Assembly: GCA_020434085.1 (NCBI GenBank)
Contig: JAGRBM010000291.1
Span: forward strand, 1-6,203
DNA: 6,203 nt
Source of the DNA: Chrysiogenia bacterium
GTDB lineage: Bacteria > JAGRBM01
Direction of reading: 5' to 3'
Shown: positions 1 through 5,388 of the stretch, one piece after another
Position numbering within the stretch: the stretch's first letter is position 1
Layout of the letters: the number at the start of each line of letters is the position of its first letter
The notes under the pieces: generated by a model
Database searches by the model: none
What the model saw: the letters and a program-made list of their open reading frames with translations, nothing else
Told to the model about the DNA's origin: nothing
Translations under genes and position numbers: made by a program

Positions 1-60
1 CAGCATGCCGGCCTCCATCCCCATCAGCCACAACGGCAATGATGCCCGGCATAATCTCAA
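1..60. other. left-edge sequence beyond the first terminator, unassigned
   Basis: This edge segment lies downstream of the terminator of the first lipoprotein gene. On the minus strand an open frame begins with ATG at 52-50 (MPGIIAVVADG...) and runs off the window. It has only a weak GAG upstream as a ribosome site. On the plus strand one frame closes with TGA at 40-42, which could be the end of a gene entering from the left. Too little sequence is present to choose between these, so no gene is called. Confidence 0.2.
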
Positions 61-61
61 G

Positions 62-90
62 AAAAAGGCCGCCCCGAGGGGGCGGCCTTT
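62..90 (-). terminator. Rho-independent terminator of lipoprotein gene 1
   Basis: A perfect 12-bp stem pairs 64-75 with 79-90 around a 3-base loop (76-78). On the minus strand it is followed by five T residues (66-62). It begins 21 bases after the stop codon of the gene ending at 111. The core stem GGCCGCCCC resembles those of the other terminators in the array. Confidence 0.9.
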
Positions 91-110
91 CCAGAAGCCA
101 CGGCTGAAAT

Positions 111-1031
111 TCAGTCGTCCCAGAAACCGATGATTTCCTCACCGTCGATGAAGATGCCATCGCAATCTTCGGCGGAGGCGGCGTTGGTGCCACCGTAACA
201 AGCGCCGCCTTCATAGCTGTCAAAGCCCTTGATGTAGCTGGAATGTGCCGATGCATCGATACGCAGCGGGGTACTGTAACCCCAGACCGGCGTGGGATCG
301 CTCACGCCGCCAACCATCGGCTCGGACAGTCCGGGGTTGATGGTGATGAGCCCGTCGAAGGTCCAATCGTCGCTAACCTCGAAATCTTGTTCTTCGGTGA
401 GGGTCAGCCGGCCGCTGAGGGCGACCTCGGTATTGTCGGTGGAAATGCCCATCGTCATGAAGTCGAGCAGGTTGCCCTCGATCTGGCAGTTGCTCAGGAC
501 CAGGTCATAGCGGTCGTAATCCCCGATGAACTGGCCCCAGGGGGCGGGGCCCTTCGCGCCGGCCATCTCCGGGGGAAGCCCCTCGTAGGTTTCCGAAGTG
601 GTCACGATCAGCACGCCGGTCCCGGGCGCACAAGCCTCGGAGAGATCGATGGTCCCGGTGAGCGGGCCGAACCGCACAATCTGCCCCTCGGGAATCGTCA
701 CGCCGTCGAAGTGATCTTCGAGCAGCATGCCGTATTCGACGTAGATATCTTCGGTCTCACTCATGCCCCAGGTCAGCTCGTAGAGCAAATCCATGAGTGC
801 ATCGAAGTCACCATCGCCGCTGGGAAGCCCCTTGCCCGCCGATGTCGTCATCTCGACTTCGCCGTCGCAACCCGTGCAGGTGATCCCGCCCACGATGCTC
901 GATTCGCTCGGGCCATCGTAGTTGCCCAGAAGTGCGACGAACGGATCGTCACTGCTACAGGCCTGTGCTCCAAAGACCACAACGACCGCCACGGCCATCA
1001 ATGCGACCACTTTCTTGAAAATTCGCTCCAT
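111..1031 (-). CDS. secreted six-cysteine lipoprotein, array copy 1 (type A)
   Basis: A 306-residue predicted lipoprotein of unknown function. Residues 1-24 form a signal peptide (MERIFKK, then a hydrophobic Val/Ala stretch). It ends in a lipobox-like GAQAC, with Cys25 as the lipid-attachment site. There is no Asp at +2, so outer-membrane sorting is plausible. The mature part is acidic and rich in Gly and probable beta strands, with six further cysteines (52, 55, 134, 182, 278, 290) at positions shared with the two paralogues. Shared blocks include a DxDFDALMDLL helix (about 74-83), EACAPGTGVL (132-141), LSNCQIEGNL (179-188) and PTPVWGY (246-252). The start is preceded by AAGGA and GAGGA on the minus strand. 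It is closest to the copy at 2264-3211: both end in IG(F/Y)WDD. Export and lipidation are well supported. No enzymatic motif is visible and the domain family is not one I recognise. Confidence 0.85.
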   Translation of the reverse strand: MERIFKKVVALMAVAVVVVFGAQACSSDDPFVALLGNYDGPSESSIVGGITCTGCDGEVEMTTSAGKGLPSGDGDFDALMDLLYELTWGMSETEDIYVEYGMLLEDHFDGVTIPEGQIVRFGPLTGTIDLSEACAPGTGVLIVTTSETYEGLPPEMAGAKGPAPWGQFIGDYDRYDLVLSNCQIEGNLLDFMTMGISTDNTEVALSGRLTLTEEQDFEVSDDWTFDGLITINPGLSEPMVGGVSDPTPVWGYSTPLRIDASAHSSYIKGFDSYEGGACYGGTNAASAEDCDGIFIDGEEIIGFWDD

Positions 1032-1090
1032 ATTCCTCAGTCCTTCCTCGTTTTGCTGAACTTGCTCACGGTAGACCGCGCAAGGCCACC

Positions 1091-1106
1091 TTTATAGAAC
1101 AGTTCT
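1091..1106 (-). promoter_or_regulatory. candidate promoter -10 and adjoining dyad for lipoprotein gene 1
   Basis: On the minus strand TATAAA (1096-1091) lies about 60 bases before the start codon. This is comparable to a TATAAA about 49 bases before gene 3. Directly upstream is a perfect 11-base dyad, AGAAC-A-GTTCT (plus-strand 1096-1106), in what would be the promoter spacer. No convincing -35 box is visible. A promoter is expected here because the terminator of gene 2 (1124-1167) lies just upstream. Confidence 0.35.
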
Positions 1107-1123
1107 CGGGGAAGGACACCCTC

Positions 1124-1167
1124 AAAAAAACCCGCCCCGACCGGCAGGGGCCGATCGGGGCGGGTTT
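1124..1167 (-). terminator. Rho-independent terminator of lipoprotein gene 2
   Basis: A 17-bp stem with one mismatch pairs 1128-1144 with 1151-1167 around a 6-base loop. On the minus strand it runs into seven T residues (1130-1124). It begins 43 bases after the stop codon of the gene ending at 1210 and separates that gene from the downstream copy. Confidence 0.9.
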
Positions 1168-1209
1168 GATCAGAAATCAGATGTACAGTGAATTGGGCCG
1201 CGGCGCCGA

Positions 1210-2103
1210 TCAGTCAAAGAGCGAACTGATGTATTCGGCGCTGACAAACGTCCCTTCGCAGCCTGCTTCGGTTACGGTTGTACCGTCGTAACAGATGCCT
1301 CCGCTCAAAACGGCCGTTCCAACGGTCTTCGTATCGGCAATCTTGAAATCGACAGTGACCGGCACGTCATAGCCCCAGATCAGCGTGGGCGCGGGCCCGC
1401 CGGGGTCCACGGCGCCGGGGTTGAGTCGGACGCTGCCCTTCATGGTGAAGCTGAAGTCCGTCTCATCCTCTTCCCACTGGCTGGTCACGCTGCCCGTAAC
1501 GGTTACGATCTCATTACCGGCGCCGGTCAGGTCGCCGATGATCTGGCAGTCAACCATCGTCAGCGAGGTATTCAGTCGGAAGTAGAGAAAATCGGCATCG
1601 AAGCCGCCCTTCGCCGAGGCCCCCATGCTCGCGCCTGCCAAACGGTAGAAAAAGGTACCCGTCAGCACGCCGGTGCCGTCATTGCAGGCGTCATCGAGAC
1701 TGGCATACCCGCTCGCCGGGCCGAACACGATCTCCTGATCGGGGTCGAGCCCTTCGGGATAGAGGTCGTTGAGCGTCTCGCCGACCTTCATCTCCATCTC
1801 CCCCAGTGAGGGATTATCCGCGCTCGCCTGGTAGAGCGAGAGGATCAGCGCGTCGAGGTCGTCGTCCACCGGGCCCTCGGGGGGTGGCGCAACTTTCACA
1901 CCCAGCGGTGCAGGCTCAGGGATGGTCCCGTTACAGTTTTCCGTGCAGTTGCCGTTCAGCACCTGAGCCAGTTCCATGGCCGTGGGACCATCGACCTCCC
2001 CCAGGGAGAGACCGATCGTATCACTGCCGCAGGCCTGGAGCCCCGCGACCGAAAGCGCCGCCGCGAGCGCAGCAGCGCCAAAAAGCCGAAGTGAGCGTTT
2101 CAT
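1210..2103 (-). CDS. secreted six-cysteine lipoprotein, array copy 2 (type B, divergent)
   Basis: A 297-residue predicted lipoprotein, the most divergent member of the array. The signal peptide (MKRSLRLFG, then an Ala/Leu-rich core) ends in the lipobox LQAC with Cys25. Six further cysteines (53, 57, 140, 186, 271, 282) match the paralogues, but the first pair is CxxxC instead of CxxC. A proline-rich stretch follows it (about 61-79). Retained blocks are DDDLDALILSL (80-90), DACNDGTGVL (138-147), DCQIIGDL (185-192), LNPG (227-230) and IWGY (242-245). The C-terminus is shorter and lacks the final WDD. I chose ATG at 2103 because it puts the lipid cysteine at residue 25, as in both neighbours, with AAGGA 8 bases upstream. 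ATG at 2109 (MSMKRS) is equally readable. An upstream in-frame extension to 2238 would read through the preceding terminator and is rejected. Function unknown. Confidence 0.85.
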   Translation of the reverse strand: MKRSLRLFGAAALAAALSVAGLQACGSDTIGLSLGEVDGPTAMELAQVLNGNCTENCNGTIPEPAPLGVKVAPPPEGPVDDDLDALILSLYQASADNPSLGEMEMKVGETLNDLYPEGLDPDQEIVFGPASGYASLDDACNDGTGVLTGTFFYRLAGASMGASAKGGFDADFLYFRLNTSLTMVDCQIIGDLTGAGNEIVTVTGSVTSQWEEDETDFSFTMKGSVRLNPGAVDPGGPAPTLIWGYDVPVTVDFKIADTKTVGTAVLSGGICYDGTTVTEAGCEGTFVSAEYISSLFD

Positions 2104-2195
2104 ACTCATTTTCCTTTTCCGTCCCGAGATGGGCATGCGCAAATATTCTGCACAGAAGCCCCCGAAACCGGAATGATCCCCGTCATATGCCAAAG

Positions 2196-2226
2196 AAAAA
2201 GCCGCCCCCGATCGGGGGCGGCTTTT
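2196..2226 (-). terminator. Rho-independent terminator of lipoprotein gene 3
   Basis: A perfect 13-bp stem pairs 2197-2209 with 2214-2226 around the 4-base loop GATC, followed by five T residues on the minus strand (2200-2196). It begins 37 bases after the stop codon of the gene ending at 2264 and lies about 90 bases before the start of gene 2. Gene 2 therefore needs its own promoter in 2110-2195. I see no clear -10/-35 pair there, only an AT-rich GAATATTT on the minus strand. Confidence 0.92.
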
Positions 2227-2263
2227 GATCAATACCAACTCACTGCGCGAATGAACCGAAAGC

Positions 2264-3211
2264 TCAGTCGTCCCAGTAACCGATTACGTCGTTGGCGGTC
2301 TCGAAAATGCCATCGCCGCAGGCTTCTGCTGACGCCGCGCTCGGGCCGTCGTAGCACACGCCGCCCTCGCTGCTGTCGAAGCCGTAGGTCTGGGTTTCGC
2401 TGGCCGTCGCGTTGAAATGCAGCGGCGTGCCGTAACCCCAGACCGGGGTGGGCTCGGTACCCGCGTTCCCCTCGGTCACGCCGGGATTCACGACAAGGTT
2501 GCCCTTCATTGTGATGGTCGTATCCTCGGAGCTTTCCATGTACTCGCGCTCCCAGGTGATGGTCAGGTTGCCGCTGAGTGCAACGCTGGTGTCAGCCGTC
2601 TCGATGCCGGAAACCATCATCGGCGGCATGTAGCTGATCAGGTTCCCGCGAATTTCGCAGTTGCTGAGGACCAGGTTGACGCTGTCCCCCCGGGCGATTT
2701 CCTCACCCCAGGGTGCGCCCTTCACGCCGGCTTCGGCGGGGTAGCCCTCGAAGCGTCCCCAGACACCGATGACCAACACGCCCGTGCCGGGGGCGCAGGC
2801 GTCGCTGAAATCGACAACGCCGTATTGCGGCCCGTAAGTGACGACCTGACCAGGGGCCAGCGTCACGCCGTCGAAGTAATCGTCGCGCTGACCATCAAAC
2901 TCGATATAGATGTCTTCAGCGGCCGGGCCATCAACGCTCCAGGTCATGTTGCGAAGCAGTTCCATCAGACCATAGAAATCGTCGTCGGCATCGAAAAAGC
3001 CCTTCACGCCGCCGGGCACCGCGTCCTCGATCACGCCGTCGCAGTCACCACAGTCGCCCGAATCGCTCACGATCTCCGCCTCGCTGGGACCGTCATTGGT
3101 GCCCAGTGCCGCCACGAACGGATTGTCCTCGCCACCGCAGGCCTGCAGGCCGAAGCCCGAGACCATTACTGCCGCGACCGCAATCGCCAGTTTCTTCATT
3201 GTCTTGTTCAT
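2264..3211 (-). CDS. secreted six-cysteine lipoprotein, array copy 3 (type A)
   Basis: A 315-residue predicted lipoprotein and close paralogue of the copy at 111-1031. The signal peptide MNKTMKKLAIAV... ends in LQAC with Cys25, followed by GGEDNPF (compare SSDDPF in copy 1). Six further cysteines lie at 54, 57, 139, 185, 286 and 298. Blocks shared with copy 1 include GPSE (41-44), DDDFYGLMELL (76-86), DACAPGTGVLV (137-147), LVLSNCEIRGN (180-190), VALSGNLTIT (210-219), PTPVWGYGTP (254-263) and the terminal IGYWDD. ATG at 3211 is preceded by GGGGA six bases upstream. The frame stays open 87 codons further upstream, through a terminator and a gene relic. That extension would bury the signal peptide, so it is not used. 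A probable surface or periplasm-facing lipoprotein with three disulfides (inference). Function unknown. Confidence 0.87.
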   Translation of the reverse strand: MNKTMKKLAIAVAAVMVSGFGLQACGGEDNPFVAALGTNDGPSEAEIVSDSGDCGDCDGVIEDAVPGGVKGFFDADDDFYGLMELLRNMTWSVDGPAAEDIYIEFDGQRDDYFDGVTLAPGQVVTYGPQYGVVDFSDACAPGTGVLVIGVWGRFEGYPAEAGVKGAPWGEEIARGDSVNLVLSNCEIRGNLISYMPPMMVSGIETADTSVALSGNLTITWEREYMESSEDTTITMKGNLVVNPGVTEGNAGTEPTPVWGYGTPLHFNATASETQTYGFDSSEGGVCYDGPSAASAEACGDGIFETANDVIGYWDD

Positions 3212-3259
3212 GTTTCGTCCCCTTGTTTCTTTAAAAGCTGATAGCCAGAGATGAGGCCG

Positions 3260-3302
3260 TTTATAGCCGATTCCCTCGAATAGAAAAGTGAGCGAAGTCG
3301 CT
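3260..3302 (-). promoter_or_regulatory. candidate promoter and dyads upstream of lipoprotein gene 3
   Basis: On the minus strand TATAAA (3265-3260) sits about 49 bases before the start codon and would give a leader of roughly 40 bases. Two dyads lie just upstream: ATTC-N4-GAAT (3270-3281), in the expected spacer, and AGCGA-AG-TCGCT (3291-3302), around the expected -35 region. The -35 itself is poor, which would suit an activated promoter. No experimental-grade evidence is available from sequence alone. Confidence 0.35.
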
Positions 3303-3340
3303 GGAATCGCGCCCTTTTTGGCTCCTTTTCCGCCTCCAGA

Positions 3341-3373
3341 AAAGAAAAGCCGTCCCTGTTGGGGCGGCTTTTC
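3341..3373 (-). terminator. hairpin terminator downstream of the fourth-copy relic, possibly bidirectional
   Basis: Stem arms at 3344-3356 and 3361-3373 (GAAAAGCC... / ...GGCTTTTC) enclose a 4-base loop, with one G-T wobble on the plus strand. The minus-strand read ends in TTTTCTTTT and the plus-strand read in TTTTC, so it could work both ways. It lies about 130 bases upstream of gene 3, where no intact gene needs it. It fits as the surviving terminator of the relic at 3407-3514. Confidence 0.75.
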
Positions 3374-3406
3374 GCAGCAGGCTCCGGCTGAGGATCGCTG
3401 ATTCTT

Positions 3407-3514
3407 CGGCAGACAAGCGATCCAGAGAATCGTCGCATTCGCGAGAGCAGCCTCGCAACCGGACTCGGCCACCGTCGCGGCGCGGTAGTGGACGCCGCCA
3501 CAAGCGGCGCGGGC
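3407..3514 (-). pseudogene. decayed 3' end of a fourth lipoprotein copy (type B)
   Basis: Read on the minus strand, this stretch gives GGVHYRAATVAESGCEA, which lines up with GGICYDGTTVTEAGCEG near the end of copy 2 (9 of 17 identical, same Tyr-to-Cys spacing). At the DNA level 3453-3499 matches 1256-1302 at about 29 of 47 ungapped positions by eye. The conserved first cysteine is His, the expected stop codon is gone, and an in-frame TGA (3517-3515) lies just upstream. No signal peptide or N-terminal block of the family is detectable further up. It is followed by a hairpin terminator at about the distance seen in intact copies. Most likely a truncated, degenerating paralogue. The match is short, so chance similarity is not fully excluded. 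Confidence 0.6.
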
Positions 3515-3580
3515 TCACGATGCGCTGCCCCTTCAGTCGCAGAGCGTGTCCGCCGGTGCCCGGCCGCTTTGTAGCAAATC

Positions 3581-3707
3581 GAGTCAGTCAATTGAAGCGG
3601 TTTGGCAACTCGCCCGCCGCGCCAGGACATCACGTCTTGAATACCGGATGCACTGACTCACCGTTGCGTCAATCGGTTTGTGCCTGGCTCAACACTGACT
3701 CAATCGG
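3581..3707. promoter_or_regulatory. phased short-repeat cluster, candidate operator or enhancer sites
   Basis: CACTGACTCA occurs exactly at 3651-3660 and 3693-3702. The longer form TGACTCAATCGG (3696-3707) has a near copy TGCGTCAATCGG at 3665-3676. An inverted GAGTCAGT lies at 3581-3588, overlapping the palindrome TCAATTGA (3588-3595). The three direct copies (3654, 3665, 3696) are spaced 11, 31 and 42 bases apart, close to one, three and four helical turns. They lie 80-135 bases upstream of the candidate -10 of the regulator, where activator or autoregulatory sites would be expected. The binding protein is unknown. Confidence 0.4.
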
Positions 3708-3787
3708 ACACGCCTGCAACGAAGAGTAGAGTTCCAAAAAATCGAAAGAAATCATGGAGCTACAAACGACACGTTCATGATATCCGG

Positions 3788-3793
3788 TATACT
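3788..3793 (+). promoter_or_regulatory. candidate -10 box of the regulator gene
   Basis: TATACT matches five of six bases of the sigma70 -10 consensus and would place the transcript start near 3800, about 40 bases before the GTG start. No good TTGACA-like -35 is present at the usual spacing, nor a GG-N10-GC sigma54 signature. The ribosome site AGAGGG (3828-3833) is seven bases before the start codon. Confidence 0.4.
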
Positions 3794-3840
3794 CGCCGAC
3801 GGGCGTCAGATTACTTTCGGGATGGATAGAGGGTCGTTTC

Positions 3841-5283
3841 GTGTCGCTTTATGGCCACAAAACGAGCGGTACGCTGCTGATTGTTGAAGACGACCCGCTC
3901 TGGGCAGACCGTGTCCGGGACTGGCTCTCGCTTCAGGGATGGGCATGCGAACGCGCCGATACGCTGAAGCAGGGGATCGCGCTCCTCTCGCGGCAGCCAT
4001 TCGACGTGGTGCTCCTGAGTGCACGCATGGGCGGCGTCAGCAGCCTCGATGCGCTCGCGCGCACGGAAATGGACAAGAATCCGCCGGCCTTTATCGTTCT
4101 GGCAGGCGAATCCGATGCTCACCTGGCCGGCGAGGCCCTGCGCCACGGCGCCTTCGACTTCCAGGTGAGGCCCATCGACATGCCGCACCTGCAGGCCCGG
4201 CTGGCCCGCGCGCTGGAGTTCCGGAACTATCGGCACGAGGCCTCTCTCTACCGGCGCCGTCACGATGCGGATTCCCCCGGGCCAAAGCTGCCTGCCGCCG
4301 CAGCCGAAGAAAATGTCCGCCAACGACTCATGCTCTTTGCCAGCGGCGCGCCGACCCCCGTCCTGCTTCGCGGTGAGAGCGGCGTTGGCAAGGAAATGGC
4401 CGCACGTGCCCTGCACCATTTCAGCAACCGGGCCGGTCGCGCCTTCCTCTATCTCGACTGTGCCGAGCTCAGTGCCGCGCAGATCGAAAGCGAGCTCTTC
4501 GGCCGCGAAGCCGGCACCGCCCCGGGCACCCGGAACAATCCCGGCCTGCTCGAACTTGCCGACGGCGGCGCCATTCTCATCGATCATCTCAGCGAGATGC
4601 CGCTCGATACGCAGGGGAAGCTGCTCGGCGCAATGGAAACCCGCCGGGTGATCCGGCTTGGCGGCACCAGCGAACGGCTCAGCGATTTCTGGGTGATTGC
4701 GGCAACCGACAGGGAACTGCAGCAGGAGATTCGTGCCGGCACGTTCCGCGCAGATCTCTACTACCGGTTGTCGGTGCTGGAGCTGGAGATCCCGCCCCTG
4801 CGCGAGCGCCAGGGGGAAATTGCGTCGCTGGCCGCGGACCTGTGCGCGCAGGTGCGCGGGCCCGCACAGCCCCCGGTGGAGATCATGCCCGAGGCCGTGG
4901 AAGTGCTCCGCCGCCATGACTGGCCCGGCAATGTTCGCGAATTGCACAGCGTGATCGAGAGCGCGCTTGCGGATCCCGATGTCCGCCGCCTCACCGCATC
5001 CGCCGTCCGCAGCGCGATCGCGCGGGTTCACGACGAAGATCCGACACAATCCTCCGCGAAGGAATATCTGCTCAGGGGCGGCAAACCCAGCCCGCTTCGC
5101 GCCTGGGTGGAGGCGGCAGAGCGCGACGCGGTGATGCGGGCACTCGATTACACGGCCGGCAATCGAACACGCGCCGCCGAGATTCTGGACATCTCGCGCG
5201 CCACCATCACGCGCATCATTGCCAAGTACAACCTGGGCAATCACCCCTCCAGAAACCTGCCGAAAGACACGACCCGGGACTGA
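3841..5283 (+). CDS. degenerate NtrC-family regulator (pseudo-receiver, AAA+ without GAFTGA, Fis-type HTH)
   Basis: A 480-residue protein with the full NtrC layout. Residues 11-125 are a receiver that keeps the acidic pair (E16-D17-D18). The phospho-acceptor Asp is Ser60 (LLSARMG), the conserved Thr is Ala88 and the conserved Lys is Arg110 (VRP). Residues about 155-380 are the AAA+ domain. Walker A GESGVGKE (178-185) is intact, but the GAFTGA loop reads GTAPGT (225-230) and the loop is one residue short. Walker B is ILIDHLSE with His249 for Glu, and sensor I is ATD with Asp290 for Asn. The arginine fingers (R303, R309) and GNVREL (363-368) remain. Residues 427-464 are an intact Fis-type helix-turn-helix (GNRTRAAEILDIS). 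Start is GTG with AGAGGG seven bases upstream. Family members lacking GAFTGA, such as TyrR and HupR, act with sigma70. A phosphorylation- and sigma54-independent DNA-binding regulator is therefore inferred. No partner kinase is in the window. Confidence 0.92.
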   Translation: MSLYGHKTSGTLLIVEDDPLWADRVRDWLSLQGWACERADTLKQGIALLSRQPFDVVLLSARMGGVSSLDALARTEMDKNPPAFIVLAGESDAHLAGEALRHGAFDFQVRPIDMPHLQARLARALEFRNYRHEASLYRRRHDADSPGPKLPAAAAEENVRQRLMLFASGAPTPVLLRGESGVGKEMAARALHHFSNRAGRAFLYLDCAELSAAQIESELFGREAGTAPGTRNNPGLLELADGGAILIDHLSEMPLDTQGKLLGAMETRRVIRLGGTSERLSDFWVIAATDRELQQEIRAGTFRADLYYRLSVLELEIPPLRERQGEIASLAADLCAQVRGPAQPPVEIMPEAVEVLRRHDWPGNVRELHSVIESALADPDVRRLTASAVRSAIARVHDEDPTQSSAKEYLLRGGKPSPLRAWVEAAERDAVMRALDYTAGNRTRAAEILDISRATITRIIAKYNLGNHPSRNLPKDTTRD

Positions 5284-5289
5284 CTCCAT

Positions 5290-5321
5290 AAAAAACGCGG
5301 CGGCCCGTTGGGACCGCCGCG
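5290..5321 (-). terminator. Rho-independent terminator between convergent genes
   Basis: Arms 5296-5306 and 5310-5321 pair over 11 bp with one bulged A (5313) and a 3-base loop. On the minus strand the stem runs into six T residues (5295-5290), so it terminates the gene ending at 5389. On the plus strand it starts 12 bases after the regulator's stop codon but has no T run, so it may serve the regulator only weakly. Confidence 0.88.
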
Positions 5322-5344
5322 CAAGGTGCAACCGCCGTGGTTTA

Positions 5345-5370
5345 TCCGGCGCCTGGCTGAGTGCGCCGGA
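5345..5370. repeat. inverted repeat, hairpin in the convergent 3' region
   Basis: Perfect 8-base arms TCCGGCGC (5345-5352) and GCGCCGGA (5363-5370) enclose a 10-base loop, 18 bases beyond the stop of the minus-strand gene. No T run follows in either direction, so it is not a canonical terminator. It could protect the 3' end of the mRNA or be fortuitous. Confidence 0.45.
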
Positions 5371-5388
5371 TTCAGCCGGGGGTTGAAT

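Larger units (their letters stand above)
3515..3840. other. non-coding divergent interval before the regulator
   Basis: About 325 bases without a convincing gene. The left part (3515-3640) is GC-rich and may contain further unrecognisable remains of the fourth lipoprotein copy. The middle (3581-3707) carries short direct and inverted repeats. The right part (about 3710-3830) is less GC-rich, with an A-rich stretch at 3735-3752, and should hold the promoter of the plus-strand regulator. Short frames here (for example 3520-3729 plus) show no family resemblance. Confidence 0.6.

Noticed and set aside
243-1097. 284-codon plus-strand frame opposite lipoprotein copy 1, with a similar one at 2417-3241 opposite copy 3
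   Set aside because: The two resemble each other only because the sense strands are paralogous. They lack plausible starts or domains, while the sense strands encode signal peptides and conserved cysteines.
1096-1106. AGAAC-A-GTTCT considered as a Gram-positive-type SOS box
   Set aside because: That operator has a four-base spacer between GAAC and GTTC. Here the spacer is one base and the organism looks Gram-negative.
2104-2238. Upstream extension of lipoprotein copy 2
   Set aside because: It begins inside or beyond the terminator of the preceding gene and would bury the signal peptide.
3212-3472. In-frame N-terminal extension of lipoprotein copy 3
   Set aside because: It would read through a terminator hairpin and the relic and would place the lipoprotein signal peptide internally. 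A good ribosome site stands before ATG 3211.
3754-3780. Eight-codon frame (MELQTTRS) before the regulator, considered as a leader peptide
   Set aside because: It lies upstream of the best -10 box, has no clear ribosome site, and shows no run of regulatory codons.
4091-4867. Several Arg/Pro/Ala-rich frames within the regulator gene on both strands
   Set aside because: Low-complexity shadow frames of GC-rich coding DNA, with no motif or start signal.
3811-5331. 506-codon open frame on the minus strand opposite the regulator
   Set aside because: It overlaps almost all of a gene with unmistakable domain motifs. Its translation has no recognisable domain and an odd composition. Long antisense frames are common in GC-rich coding sequence.
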